Below, piece by piece: positions 19,086-27,820 of a stretch of DNA of 64,000 nucleotides (within the stretch, counting starts at the first letter, position 1; every line of letters begins with the position of its first letter). A model generated the notes under the pieces. That model was given only the letters and a program-made list of their open reading frames with translations. It was not told where the DNA came from and searched no databases. This stretch comes from Neoalteromonas facilis (GTDB lineage: Bacteria > Pseudomonadota > Gammaproteobacteria > Enterobacterales > Alteromonadaceae), in assembly GCF_002807665.1 (NCBI RefSeq), contig NZ_PEAY01000001.1:496001-560000 (forward strand), read 5' to 3'. The position numbers were made by a program, and so were the translations under genes.

Positions 19086-19961
19086 TTAATCCAGCACAGC
19101 GTGCCAGAACTCCTGAGCTGGCACAGATAACGTTCGTCTCTTCGCTTTTATTATACCTACAGGTTTCACCAATAGATCTTCCTCTAACCCTATGCACTTA
19201 AGTCCCTTCGACAGCATCTGTGGACGACATAGCATAGGCACAATAGAAACTCCCATACCAGTTGTTACCAGCTGGCCGACCGTACTAAGCTGATTGGCTT
19301 CTGCGACTAGATTGAGTGGCATATCTAACTGCTCAGCGATTTGATGTAACCATAAGCGAACACTCGAATCTCGATTCATCGCAATAAAGGGTTCAGCAAG
19401 TATTGTTCGCCAACTCAGTTCAGACTCACTTGCTAGAGGGTGAGAGTTATCGACGACTGCAATAAATTTATCCTCAAATAAAGGACTAAACACAAGGCCA
19501 TCATCACGTTCAGGTTTGAAGCTGAACCCTATTTCAGTTCTACCACTTAACACACACTCAATTACAGCTTCCATAACCACATCTAATATACGGAAACGAA
19601 TATTGGGGTAATCGGCATTAAAACGCTGAAGTAACTTGGGCAGAGGGCCTTCAGCAAAAGAAGGCATCGCCGCAATCGTCAAACTGCCCTGCTTGACCGC
19701 AAACAAACGCTTCATATCCGCCATCGCATTATCACAATCCCCCCACAATCGCTTCGCCTCTGGCAGAAAAACTTTTCCTTCATTGGTTAGGCTTACGTTA
19801 CGGGTATTGCGCGAAAATAACTTTCCACCTAGCGACTCTTCAAGTTTTTTTATACTGCTAGAAAGCGCCGGTTGCGTGATATGTAATTTATCAGCCGCCT
19901 CAGCAAAGGTTTTGGATTCAGCCAATGTAATAAAGGCATTAATACTTTTTAAATTGAGCAT
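19086..19961 (-). CDS. LysR-family transcriptional regulator next to scoAB
   Basis: A LysR-type regulator of 291 residues with an N-terminal winged helix-turn-helix (about 1-60: AEAADKLHITQPALSSSIKKLEESLG) and a periplasmic-binding-protein-like effector domain (about 90-290). It is transcribed away from scoAB, the usual LysR arrangement, so it most likely controls the CoA-transferase genes and itself. A perfect palindrome in the shared spacer (19971-19989) is a likely binding site. The effector is unknown; acetoacetate or a related acyl-CoA would fit the target (inference). Confidence 0.88.
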   Translation of the reverse strand: MLNLKSINAFITLAESKTFAEAADKLHITQPALSSSIKKLEESLGGKLFSRNTRNVSLTNEGKVFLPEAKRLWGDCDNAMADMKRLFAVKQGSLTIAAMPSFAEGPLPKLLQRFNADYPNIRFRILDVVMEAVIECVLSGRTEIGFSFKPERDDGLVFSPLFEDKFIAVVDNSHPLASESELSWRTILAEPFIAMNRDSSVRLWLHQIAEQLDMPLNLVAEANQLSTVGQLVTTGMGVSIVPMLCRPQMLSKGLKCIGLEEDLLVKPVGIIKAKRRTLSVPAQEFWHAVLD

Positions 19962-19970
19962 ATCGACTTT

Positions 19971-19989
19971 TAATAAATATTATTTATTA
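19971..19989. promoter_or_regulatory. palindrome, candidate LysR operator
   Basis: TAATAAATA-T-TATTTATTA is a perfect 9-1-9 palindrome, ten bases upstream of the LysR start and 80 upstream of scoA. It fits the T-N11-A LysR-box pattern, but it is entirely A/T, so chance is more likely than for a G-C-containing site. Confidence 0.5.
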
Positions 19990-20069
19990 ATTGAGACATT
20001 AAATTAATTTCACTTTGTTAACAAGCTGTTCGATACTGCATTAACGTTATCGTAACAATTGAGAGAACA

Positions 20070-20768
20070 ATGTCCGGATTTAATAAAGTAGTAAACAGCT
20101 ACGCGGAAGCCATGCAAGGGCTTACCGATGACATGACGGTTATCGCCGGTGGTTTCGGTTTGTGTGGTATCCCAGAAGGCTTGATCACCGAAATCAAAAA
20201 AATGGGTGTAAAAGGACTTACCTTCGTTTCGAACAACTGCGGAGTCGATGACTTTGGTTTGGGTATTTTGTTAGAAGATAAACAAATCAAAAAAATGATT
20301 TCTTCATATGTGGGTGAAAACGCCCTGTTCGAGCAGCAGTTACTCAATGGTGAACTGGAGGTTGAACTTACGCCACAAGGCACCTTGGCAGAAAAAATGC
20401 GTGCTGGCGGCGCAGGTATTCCGGCGTTTTACACGGCAACCGGTTACGGCACACCGGTCGGTGAAGGGAAAGAAGTAAAAGAGTTTAATGGTCGTCCTTA
20501 CATTCTTGAAGAATCAATTACGGGCGATTTCGCGATTGTCAGAGCATGGAAAGCCGATCGCTATGGCAACTGTATATACCGCCATACTGCACAGAACTTC
20601 AACCCAATGGCTGCAACTGCAGGAAGAATTACCGTTGTTGAAGCGGAAGAAATTGTTGAGCCGGGTGAGTTAGAGCCTTCGCAAATTCATACCCCTGGGA
20701 TCTATGTACAACGCGTAATCAAAGGCGACTTTGAGAAACGTATCGAACGCCGCGTACTGGCTAAATAG
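20070..20768 (+). CDS. scoA: 3-oxoacid CoA-transferase subunit A
   Basis: Subunit A of succinyl-CoA:3-ketoacid CoA-transferase, which moves CoA from succinyl-CoA to acetoacetate so that ketone bodies enter the TCA cycle. The 232-residue protein has the CoA-transferase family 1 fold, with the N-terminal [13 protein letters not shown] (about 27-39) and the [16 protein letters not shown] segment (about 114-129). These match ScoA/SCOT more closely than AtoD, though an acetate:acetoacetate transferase cannot be ruled out. GAGAGAAC precedes the ATG. ScoB follows after 11 bases, and the divergent LysR gene is the likely regulator. Confidence 0.88.
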   Translation: MSGFNKVVNSYAEAMQGLTDDMTVIAGGFGLCGIPEGLITEIKKMGVKGLTFVSNNCGVDDFGLGILLEDKQIKKMISSYVGENALFEQQLLNGELEVELTPQGTLAEKMRAGGAGIPAFYTATGYGTPVGEGKEVKEFNGRPYILEESITGDFAIVRAWKADRYGNCIYRHTAQNFNPMAATAGRITVVEAEEIVEPGELEPSQIHTPGIYVQRVIKGDFEKRIERRVLAK

Positions 20769-20779
20769 GAGATAAGCAA

Positions 20780-21436
20780 ATGGCATTAACCAGAGATCAA
20801 ATAGCAATGCGCGTCGCCAGTGAATTTAAAGATGGGGACTATGTAAACCTTGGCATTGGAATTCCTACACTCGCCGCAAACTATGTCCCAGATGATATTT
20901 CCGTCATGCTTCAATCTGAAAATGGATTGTTGGGTATGGGGCCTTACCCGACTGAAGATCAAGTTGATCCAGACATGATCAATGCGGGCAAAGAAACGGT
21001 CACCGCCATCAAAGGCGCTTCCATATTTAGTTCAGCTGAAAGTTTCGCCATGATCCGGGGCGGACATGTTGACTTCACCGTACTTGGTGCTTTTGAGGTC
21101 GATGTTCATGGCAATATAGCCTCTTGGATGATCCCAAACAAACTAGTTAAAGGGATGGGTGGTGCTATGGATTTAGTGGCTGGCGCAAAGAATATCATTG
21201 TCACCATGACGCACGCTGACAAGCACGGTAACTCAAAACTTCTGTCTGAATGCACACTGCCTTTAACTGGCGTGAATTGTATTACTCGAATCATTACTGA
21301 CTTAGCCGTTTTGAAAGTTGAAGATGGTGCATTCCATCTAACTGAACGCGCGCCTGGCGTCAGCATCGAAGAAATACAAGAAAAAACAGCGGGCAAATTG
21401 ATCGTGCCTGATCACGTTCCAGAAATGCAGTTCTAA
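20780..21436 (+). CDS. scoB: 3-oxoacid CoA-transferase subunit B
   Basis: Subunit B (218 residues) holds the catalytic glutamate that forms the enzyme-CoA thioester: E47 in SENGLLGMGP. Family motifs LGIGIPTL (about 23-30) and the C-terminal half with ITDLAVL are present. It begins 11 bases after scoA with AGGAG in the gap, so the two are cotranscribed and probably made in equal amounts. A weak hairpin follows at 21453. No beta-oxidation or acetoacetyl-CoA thiolase gene is adjacent. Confidence 0.9.
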   Translation: MALTRDQIAMRVASEFKDGDYVNLGIGIPTLAANYVPDDISVMLQSENGLLGMGPYPTEDQVDPDMINAGKETVTAIKGASIFSSAESFAMIRGGHVDFTVLGAFEVDVHGNIASWMIPNKLVKGMGGAMDLVAGAKNIIVTMTHADKHGNSKLLSECTLPLTGVNCITRIITDLAVLKVEDGAFHLTERAPGVSIEEIQEKTAGKLIVPDHVPEMQF

Positions 21437-21452
21437 TCTCCCCTGCGTCCCC

Positions 21453-21485
21453 GACGGCTGTAATGTTAGAAGTCTTATGGCCGTC
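21453..21485 (+). terminator. possible weak terminator after scoB
   Basis: GACGGC (21453-21458) and GCCGTC (21480-21485) pair across a 21-base loop, followed by ACTTTTCATTT. It lies 17 bases after scoB. The long loop and broken T run make it weak. The rest of the 269-base gap up to 21706 shows no gene. Confidence 0.45.
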
Positions 21486-21705
21486 ACTTTTCATTTCTAT
21501 ATTTTCAAAATACTTTCAATAAAGTACACAGAAAGACCATTTTCTAAAGGATTAATGTTGGAGTGGTAATTTAATTTGAAATAGCACATTATCTGCGACC
21601 AACACTCACACTGTCCGATAGGAACAGGTAAAGTAATTTGAAAATTAGCCTTTTATTGTCTATACCAAAACAATAATTCTACAACTTTGTTGTTCGCCCA
21701 ATTAC

Positions 21706-22569
21706 ATGCTGTATCGATTGTGCCCCTGCCTACTTTTATTTACCTCACTGTTTAGTGTCGCAGAGCAACCGCCTCGAACGATCAAATACTTTGCCGCCGA
21801 TCACGATACTTCGTTATTTGTCACCGACGCATTGCAACTCGCGTTTACTAAGCACAACCAACTAAAAGGAACTGAACTCAAAAATATTCATTATCTATAC
21901 AGTAGAGAAGCTAATCCCTTATCGTTGTTGAACAGAGAGATCATAGATATTTTCTGGGACGGCACGTCTAAACAACGAGAAGACGAATATGAACCTGTAC
22001 GCATCCCTCTTCTTCGCGGTCTATTGGGGTATCGTGTTTTTCTAACGCACAAGGACAACCTACACCGGTTCAACGATATCAGCGAGTCTTCATTAAAAAA
22101 GCTTGTCGCATGTCAGGGTACTGCTTGGCCCGACACAGAAATACTCAGCAGTAATGGTTACACTGTGGCGACTACCGACCAGTTTATTCAGTTAGTTAAA
22201 CTAACTAACAAAAAGCGATGCGACTACTTTCCTCGCGCAATATATGAAGGTTTAAATGAAATCCAATGGCTGGCAGATAAATACCCCGATCTGCGACTGG
22301 TAGAAGGCGTAATGTTTTCCTATCAGCTACCTATCTACTTATTTGTGCGCAAGTCTGATCACGCGTTTGCTCGACAGCTAGAGATTGCGCTGAATACAGC
22401 CATTGTTGACGGAAGTTACGAAAACCTCTTTAACAACCATGTTTCACTCAAATATCTTCACCCTATCTCGCAATGGCAAGAAAAGCGTATTTTCACACTG
22501 CGCAATCCCACTCTCCCCGACTCATCTCCTGGTGACGACAAATATTGGGTCAATTTAAAAAGCTTTTAA
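21706..22569 (+). CDS. exported solute-binding-like protein, unknown ligand
   Basis: A 287-residue secreted protein with a signal peptide (about 1-19, hydrophobic core then VAEQ). The mature part looks like a periplasmic type-2 binding fold of the SBP_bac_3 kind: IKYFAADHDTSLFVTDALQLAF at the start, a hinge-like LLGYRVFLTHKDN, and a second-lobe segment FPRAIYEGLNEIQWL. No ABC-transporter genes are adjacent, so it may act as a sensor or orphan binding protein rather than a transporter part. No good ribosome site is seen before the ATG. It has no clear link to scoAB upstream. Confidence 0.65.
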   Translation: MLYRLCPCLLLFTSLFSVAEQPPRTIKYFAADHDTSLFVTDALQLAFTKHNQLKGTELKNIHYLYSREANPLSLLNREIIDIFWDGTSKQREDEYEPVRIPLLRGLLGYRVFLTHKDNLHRFNDISESSLKKLVACQGTAWPDTEILSSNGYTVATTDQFIQLVKLTNKKRCDYFPRAIYEGLNEIQWLADKYPDLRLVEGVMFSYQLPIYLFVRKSDHAFARQLEIALNTAIVDGSYENLFNNHVSLKYLHPISQWQEKRIFTLRNPTLPDSSPGDDKYWVNLKSF

Positions 22570-22654
22570 TCGTGAAATGTTCACGACCAATGCTTTTCGC
22601 TCGCTATGCTTTGCCAACAATCTAATTACTTCTATTATGATTATTGAACATAAA

Positions 22655-23839
22655 CTAACGGGGATCGTTGGTTAAGATCTGATTCATATTGGCATCGTAT
22701 TCGACGACTATTTCGCTGCCATCCGGCTTGTATTCATATCGACGAACCGCAACATCAGCAGTTCGTAACTGACCATCTGCACCAAAGTATCGACTTTCGA
22801 TCCTGCGCCCTCTGCCGTCTCTAATTATAGTCACCTTTGCATAACCTACGTCGGGATTTAGCACCAAAGCACCGTCAACTTGATGAAAAGATTGCGCACT
22901 GTAATCGCCAAAACTGTCAGTTTCATAGCGTGTTACACACACATGATTGTCAGGGCAATACTGCTTTCCATCTTTTTCAAAATAACGCATTTCAAAACTA
23001 TGATAAGTGCCTATCTTTCTATTTTTCCACTCAAACTCATAGGTCCATTCAGCATACCCTGGTGACTCAATAACACTCGGTCTGTTAACCCTTTCTCCAT
23101 TAGTATTAAGAAACGTCCATCCAAGCTCATTACCAAATTCATCGAAGTCAAAAGCAACATGACTGAACTCCGCAATAGCATGATTTTCCACTTTTTCCGT
23201 GTTGGGGTTGAGATTGATGATACTGTTTAGATACCCTTTTTCATCTAACACGATTAACGATGTTTCAAACGGAAAGTAATTCGTCAGAACAACAGGGGTT
23301 TCATTTTTGTCGTATTGAGTTTGAATGAACTGCGCTAGGTCTTTTTCCTTTTTAACAAATTTATAGGCGTTTAAGCCTGTCTCAACGGGTTCGCCTGCGG
23401 TTGAATACAACGTTAACTCCACATGCTCCTGTGACTGTTTAAATTGTTCGTGATGAATATCACCGCCCATGTAATAGTGTCTCCACATGGCTTTAGGCGC
23501 GCCATTCATGTCGAAATACCGCCTCGACATGATGTCTTTAGCATACGAATAACGTACCTCGTGAGCGTAGAAATACGAATCTTCAGAAGGATGTATGCCA
23601 TGAAAATAAGCGATGGTTTTAACTCTTCCCCGAGCATCATATGAAACTTTGTAGTGATTCAGCGCGGATGTGCTACTGCTATCAATCTCTCCAACCAAGG
23701 TGTAATCGATAAAGGGAGAAATAATGCCTACTATTTTTGTGAAATATCGAACCTCTTCATCATCGGATGCAGCAATGTTTGCTAAAGCCTGACTTATGCT
23801 AAATGAGGCAAAAAGGAAAATTTGAAATAGTGTTTTCAT
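22655..23839 (-). CDS. exported YD/RHS-like repeat protein, unknown function
   Basis: A 394-residue protein with a signal peptide (about 1-20, ending ALA-N) and no lipobox. It contains several copies of a loose repeat of the type Y-D-x-x-G-R/N-x(4-8)-Y-F-x-x-x-G: YDARGRVKTIAYF near 67, FDEFGNELGWTFLNTNG near 232, RDGRGRRIESRYFGADGQ near 340 and YEYKPDGSEIVVEYDANMN near 368. Such YD-like repeats build beta-strand wraps in RHS and MORN-like proteins. Two cysteines (in YCPDNHVCV) may form a disulfide. It stands alone on the minus strand, facing the 487-base gap. I do not assign a function. Confidence 0.65.
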   Translation of the reverse strand: MKTLFQIFLFASFSISQALANIAASDDEEVRYFTKIVGIISPFIDYTLVGEIDSSSTSALNHYKVSYDARGRVKTIAYFHGIHPSEDSYFYAHEVRYSYAKDIMSRRYFDMNGAPKAMWRHYYMGGDIHHEQFKQSQEHVELTLYSTAGEPVETGLNAYKFVKKEKDLAQFIQTQYDKNETPVVLTNYFPFETSLIVLDEKGYLNSIINLNPNTEKVENHAIAEFSHVAFDFDEFGNELGWTFLNTNGERVNRPSVIESPGYAEWTYEFEWKNRKIGTYHSFEMRYFEKDGKQYCPDNHVCVTRYETDSFGDYSAQSFHQVDGALVLNPDVGYAKVTIIRDGRGRRIESRYFGADGQLRTADVAVRRYEYKPDGSEIVVEYDANMNQILTNDPR

Positions 23840-24326
23840 TTACCGATCTTATTTAAGTAGTTTCCTGCAATACTCGCACTTAGTATCACTGAAGTGTAAA
23901 CCTTGTTTGAGCTTTACAAATACAACCAATAAAAATCACGTAAAAATCAATTTCGGGATGGAGTCAGGGTGACATTCTTATCGTAGGCAATGGCCCTATA
24001 GCGGGTTGTTCAGAAGGCATGATGTTGTCACCATAATTAGATGCCAAAACCGGAACCATAGTCGGTTTTCGTTCACAAGATGCGGAACAAAATGAGCGAT
24101 TTTAACTGCAAGTTATGTATTGGTTAGAAACAAAATAGAACATTCTTGTTGTGTGTAATATTGAGCTAAGTTTGTAAAGGCAAGCGTTCCAGATAAGAAC
24201 ACGTAGTATGTGGTAGTCACTACACGATATCACGAGCAATTTAATCTAGTTTGAGTAAACGTATTGTTTACTGTCGTTTTGTGCGGTGATCGGCGATAAT
24301 AAGCAGACTAATATGAGGACGCTGCA
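23840..24326. other. 487-base intergenic gap without a recognised gene
   Basis: No complete gene, RNA or element was recognised. The gap separates two divergent genes and should hold both promoters. At 24046-24069 AAAACCG and CGGTTTT pair over a ten-base loop, a weak hairpin. A 28-codon open stretch around 23950-24035 reads GDILIVGNGPIAG, which faintly recalls the start of some glycosyltransferases or dinucleotide-fold proteins; it has no start, is cut by stops, and is best seen as chance or a faded remnant. Confidence 0.5.
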
Positions 24327-25646
24327 TTGCTATTTTCTGAACTCCCCTTAGATCACCGAATTCTTAAGGCCCTCGATGGGAAAAAGTTAACCGATTTAAC
24401 CGAAATCCAAGCTAAGGTGATCGCCCCCGCTTTAAAAGGTAACGATATAGTTGCCTCGTCTAAAACGGGGTCCGGTAAAACCTTGGCGTTTTTGATCCCA
24501 ACGGTTCAACGCTTATTACGTAATAAAGCACTCAGTAGAAAAGACCCTCGTGTACTCATTCTCGCGCCAACAAGAGAACTCGCTAAGCAGGTATTCAGCG
24601 AAGCTAAGTGGTTAACCGCGGGTATGCCTGTAAATTGTCAATTGATCGTGGGCGGTGAAAATTACAATGACCAAATCAAAGCCCTACGAAAGTGTCCACA
24701 TATCATCGTTGGCACTGCTGGTCGTATTGCCGACCATTTAGATAGTCGCTCTTTCTTCATTAATGGGCTAGAACTACTCATATTTGATGAAGCCGATCGT
24801 ATGTTAGATCTCGGTTTCAAAGAACAATTGGAGATGATCAATCGCTTTGCTGATCATCGTAAACGTCAAACTATGATGTTTTCTGCAACGATTGGCAAAA
24901 TCAGTATTGATACTCTGGCAGAAAAATTACTTAAAACCCCAACAAAAATAGTTGTCGGCAGCGACACTGAACAACATGCTGATATTAGTCAGCATTACGT
25001 TTTTGCCGATTCAGTCGAACATAAAGACCAATTGCTTGCACAGATATTAAAGCAAACGCCTCATGGTCAAGCGATTACGTTTGTTGCAACACGCGAAGAT
25101 ACAGAACGTTTAGCACAGGTATTGAATGAACAAGGGTTCGATGCTGTCGCACTGCATGCAGAGCTTGCTCAGAATCAAAGAGCAAACATTATGAACGCGT
25201 TTTCCAGAGGCCAGCATACCTTATTGATATGCACGGATGTTGCGAGTCGTGGACTCGATCTGCCACGCGTTGAACTTGTGGTCAACTTTGACTTACCTAA
25301 ACACCCTGAAGAATATATCCACCGCATTGGGCGCACAGGCCGTGCGGGTCGCGCTGGCCAGAGCCTTTCATTGGTTGGTCCTCGGGATTGGCGTAGCTTT
25401 ACCCTTATACGTGCTCTTCTTGACTATGAACTACCGCAAAAGATCATAGAAGGATTTGCGGCTGCGTTTAAAGGCTTTGATATCAAAGCCCCGAGCAAAC
25501 CTAAAGGTGCCCCCAAAAAGAAAACAGCTCGAAAAACTACTAACTCTGAGTCAAAAACATCGAATAAACGTGTAAAAAGTATGCTCGGCACCGAAGTTGG
25601 AGATGCCCCACTTCGACGCAAACCCAAGCCTGTGGATGAAGACTAA
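24327..25646 (+). CDS. DEAD-box ATP-dependent RNA helicase
   Basis: A 439-residue DEAD-box RNA helicase, likely in ribosome assembly or RNA turnover. Motifs are in order: Q motif TDLTEIQAKVI (22-32), motif I SSKTGSGKT (44-52), Ia PTRELA, Ib GTAGRI, II DEAD (154-157), III SAT (near 185), V CTDVASRGLD and VI HRIGRTGRAGR. The tail after about 370 is Lys/Ala/Pro-rich and basic, as in SrmB and RhlE. The N-terminal FSELPLDHRIL recalls SrmB, but I leave the symbol open. The start is TTG with GAGGA seven bases upstream; the ATG at 24313 is out of frame. A bidirectional terminator follows. Confidence 0.9.
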   Translation: MLFSELPLDHRILKALDGKKLTDLTEIQAKVIAPALKGNDIVASSKTGSGKTLAFLIPTVQRLLRNKALSRKDPRVLILAPTRELAKQVFSEAKWLTAGMPVNCQLIVGGENYNDQIKALRKCPHIIVGTAGRIADHLDSRSFFINGLELLIFDEADRMLDLGFKEQLEMINRFADHRKRQTMMFSATIGKISIDTLAEKLLKTPTKIVVGSDTEQHADISQHYVFADSVEHKDQLLAQILKQTPHGQAITFVATREDTERLAQVLNEQGFDAVALHAELAQNQRANIMNAFSRGQHTLLICTDVASRGLDLPRVELVVNFDLPKHPEEYIHRIGRTGRAGRAGQSLSLVGPRDWRSFTLIRALLDYELPQKIIEGFAAAFKGFDIKAPSKPKGAPKKKTARKTTNSESKTSNKRVKSMLGTEVGDAPLRRKPKPVDED

Positions 25647-25748
25647 GTAAGTGAATTTGCACTGAAAAGCCGCTCAGTAGTGACAGAAACGCTAAAAGTT
25701 AACTGCTGATACGACGCTGCAAGGCTCAAGAGAAATACATTAGATAAT

Positions 25749-25774
25749 AAAAAGGCGCCATAGGCGCCCTTTTT
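25749..25774. terminator. bidirectional terminator between helicase and EF-hand genes
   Basis: AAAAA-GGCGCC (25749-25759), a three-base loop, then GGCGCC-C-TTTTT (25763-25774) form a compact G-C stem flanked by an A run on one side and a T run on the other. It serves the plus-strand helicase and the minus-strand EF-hand gene, which converge here. Confidence 0.9.
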
Positions 25775-25795
25775 AAGTTCTTTGATTGGGTACTT

Positions 25796-26041
25796 TTAGT
25801 ATTCCCACCAGCCTTCTTGCCACCAGTCCAGAAATTCTTCAAAATCGATGAAACCATCGTGGTTGTCGTCAATCAAATCAAACCCTTCTTTAACGCGGCT
25901 CGCTTTTGTTTTAGGAGAAATAATCGTTAACAGCTCGATAAACTCGGGTAAGTCTATTTGGCCGTTATTATCTTTATCGAAAAATTCAAATTCTTTACGA
26001 ATCGCTTCAATTTGTTCGTTTGTCAATTGCTTATCAGACAT
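25796..26041 (-). CDS. small two-EF-hand calcium-binding protein
   Basis: An 81-residue calmodulin-like protein with no signal peptide, so probably cytoplasmic. Two canonical EF-hand loops are intact: DKDNNGQIDLPE (22-33) and DDNHDGFIDFEE (58-69), with acidic or amide groups at positions 1, 3 and 5 and glutamate at position 12. Each is flanked by helices, matching one lobe of calmodulin. The C-terminus is unusually aromatic (WWQEGWWEY, 73-81) and may be a contact surface. It is a single-gene unit upstream of the shared terminator. The target is unknown. Confidence 0.85.
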   Translation of the reverse strand: MSDKQLTNEQIEAIRKEFEFFDKDNNGQIDLPEFIELLTIISPKTKASRVKEGFDLIDDNHDGFIDFEEFLDWWQEGWWEY

Positions 26042-26143
26042 AGTACAACACTAAATTTATCTATAAATGAAACTCAAGTTTATCCTTGAATTAACCTGAA
26101 TGTCTACGCTTACCTGATGGTGCCTCAGTCTTTTTCGAACCAA

Positions 26144-27136
26144 TTAAAAAGGCTTACCCATTGCTTGCTTTTGCGCTCTTCGCTCAGCAGCTTTCTTTTG
26201 TCGACGTTCTTTCGTTGCAATTCGAGCGTCACTACCCACGTGTGCTTCATTGCGCTCCATCGCTAGCTGAACTTGCTTTTCTCGCTCTCTAAAGCGCTTT
26301 ATTTGCTCTTCGGAGTGCGTACCGAAACATTTAGGGCAACTAACGCCGGCTTCGAATTTGTCGCTTTGCTTGTCTTCTTCAGTAATTGGTAAACGACACG
26401 CATAGCATTGATCATAAACACTTTTCTCTAGATCATGATTCACCGCAACACGGTTATCAAAAACGAAACAGTCCCCTTCCCACATAGAGTTTTCTTTGGG
26501 TACATCTTCTAAATATTGAAGAATACCGCCTTCTAAATGGTATACCTCATCAAATCCCTGCTCTTTTAAATACGCAGTAGATTTCTCACAACGGATCCCG
26601 CCCGTACAAAACATTGCGACTTTCTTGTGTTTGTTGGGATCTAGGTTTTCTTTTACATATTGTGGAAATTCACGAAACGACTCTGTGTTCGGATTGATTG
26701 CATTTTGAAAAGTACCAATCTCAATTTCATAATCGTTGCGAGTGTCGATCAACAATACTTCTGGATCTGAAATCAAGTCATTCCAATCTTTAGGCTTAAC
26801 ATATGTACCTACCGTTTTACGCGGGTCGATACCATTGACCCCCATAGTCACAATTTCTTTCTTTAACTTGACTTTAGTACGGTAGAAAGGCTGTTCAGAA
26901 TGTATGCTGGTTTTATACGAGATAGGCGCTAGCCTCTCATCAGCATTCAGCCATGCCAGTAATGACTCGATAGCTTCTGGCGTACCAGAGACAGTGCCAT
27001 TAATGCCTTCATGGGCAAGTAACAAGGTACCTTTAATACCATGCTTTAACATGACATCAGTTAGGGGTTGACGGATCTCTTCGAAGTTTTCCAGCGTTAC
27101 AAACTTGTATAACGCGCATACGGTTATAGCAGACAT
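26144..27136 (-). CDS. trhO: tRNA uridine(34) hydroxylase (YceA)
   Basis: TrhO hydroxylates uridine 34 of certain tRNAs to 5-hydroxyuridine, the first step toward cmo5U, under oxygen. The 330-residue protein has the YceA N-terminal domain (about 1-100, with [11 protein letters not shown]), a rhodanese domain (about 120-220) with active-site loop CTGGIRCEK (C177 first), and a zinc-like C-terminal segment (CYACRLP and CPKCF). The tail is basic and extended. AGGAAAA precedes the ATG. Together with cmoM at 53976 this makes two tRNA wobble-uridine genes in the window, not linked. Confidence 0.93.
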   Translation of the reverse strand: MSAITVCALYKFVTLENFEEIRQPLTDVMLKHGIKGTLLLAHEGINGTVSGTPEAIESLLAWLNADERLAPISYKTSIHSEQPFYRTKVKLKKEIVTMGVNGIDPRKTVGTYVKPKDWNDLISDPEVLLIDTRNDYEIEIGTFQNAINPNTESFREFPQYVKENLDPNKHKKVAMFCTGGIRCEKSTAYLKEQGFDEVYHLEGGILQYLEDVPKENSMWEGDCFVFDNRVAVNHDLEKSVYDQCYACRLPITEEDKQSDKFEAGVSCPKCFGTHSEEQIKRFREREKQVQLAMERNEAHVGSDARIATKERRQKKAAERRAQKQAMGKPF

Positions 27137-27219
27137 AAATTTTCCTATTTGCGAATTGGAACGTAAAACCAGTGCAAAATGCGGCGCGAACTATACGGAA
27201 ATGACTGTTAAATTGCAAA

Positions 27220-27702
27220 CTAGGCAAGCAATTCCTGACTCATTGGAATAATGTCTGCGAGTTCAGGAGCCGATTGTGGAACACTGTGTATTAGCGCCTG
27301 TTTGAGTCTTTGTTGTGTCGGCCAATCGCAGTTAGCAACTACCTCTGGTTCTATGTACTTAGGATCACTATGTACAGATAAGGGCTCTGGATGCATACAC
27401 AGCCAAAGCTTTAAGTTTGGCATATCGTTTTGCGCCGAACATTCAGCATTAACTCGCACAGTATTATAGTCACTTGGCAAAGCTGAAAGTGCGGGTCTTC
27501 GGTAGAAATTTGAGAGAGTATCTTGCCCGCGCGCATCATTTTCAGCTTGTATCGATTGGATCGATAGTTTCTCGGTAATGTCTGTGCTGACTTGCGCTAA
27601 GTAATAACTAAAGTCATGCCCTGAATGTAACGCTTTGTTTAAGCGTCCACTAAATTCAAGGTCTCGCAGAATAAGATGATCAACAACCGCGCTATCAGAC
27701 AT
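27220..27702 (-). CDS. VC2046/SO_2500-type conserved protein
   Basis: A 160-residue cytoplasmic protein that I believe belongs to the gammaproteobacterial VC2046/SO_2500 family, which has no settled function. It shows no signal peptide or membrane helix. Typical segments are RDLEFSGRLNKALHSGHDFSYYLA near the start and FYRRPALSALPSDYN near residue 67. It is upstream of trhO on the same strand with an 83-base gap, and divergent from the receiver-TPR gene. The family call is from memory of the pattern and should be treated as moderate. Confidence 0.65.
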   Translation of the reverse strand: MSDSAVVDHLILRDLEFSGRLNKALHSGHDFSYYLAQVSTDITEKLSIQSIQAENDARGQDTLSNFYRRPALSALPSDYNTVRVNAECSAQNDMPNLKLWLCMHPEPLSVHSDPKYIEPEVVANCDWPTQQRLKQALIHSVPQSAPELADIIPMSQELLA

Positions 27703-27820
27703 TAAGTTAAAAATTTCTTCGACTTTTCAATACTATCGGCCAGCAAAATAAATTCTTCAGCTTGCCTTTATGCTGGCTTTGATTAACTATTCAGGTTATG
27801 AACGCAGTAAACATATATTC

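Noticed and set aside
23950-24035. Relic of a glycosyltransferase-like gene (GDILIVGNGP)
   Set aside because: Only 28 codons, no start, stops on both sides; similarity too weak to call a pseudogene.
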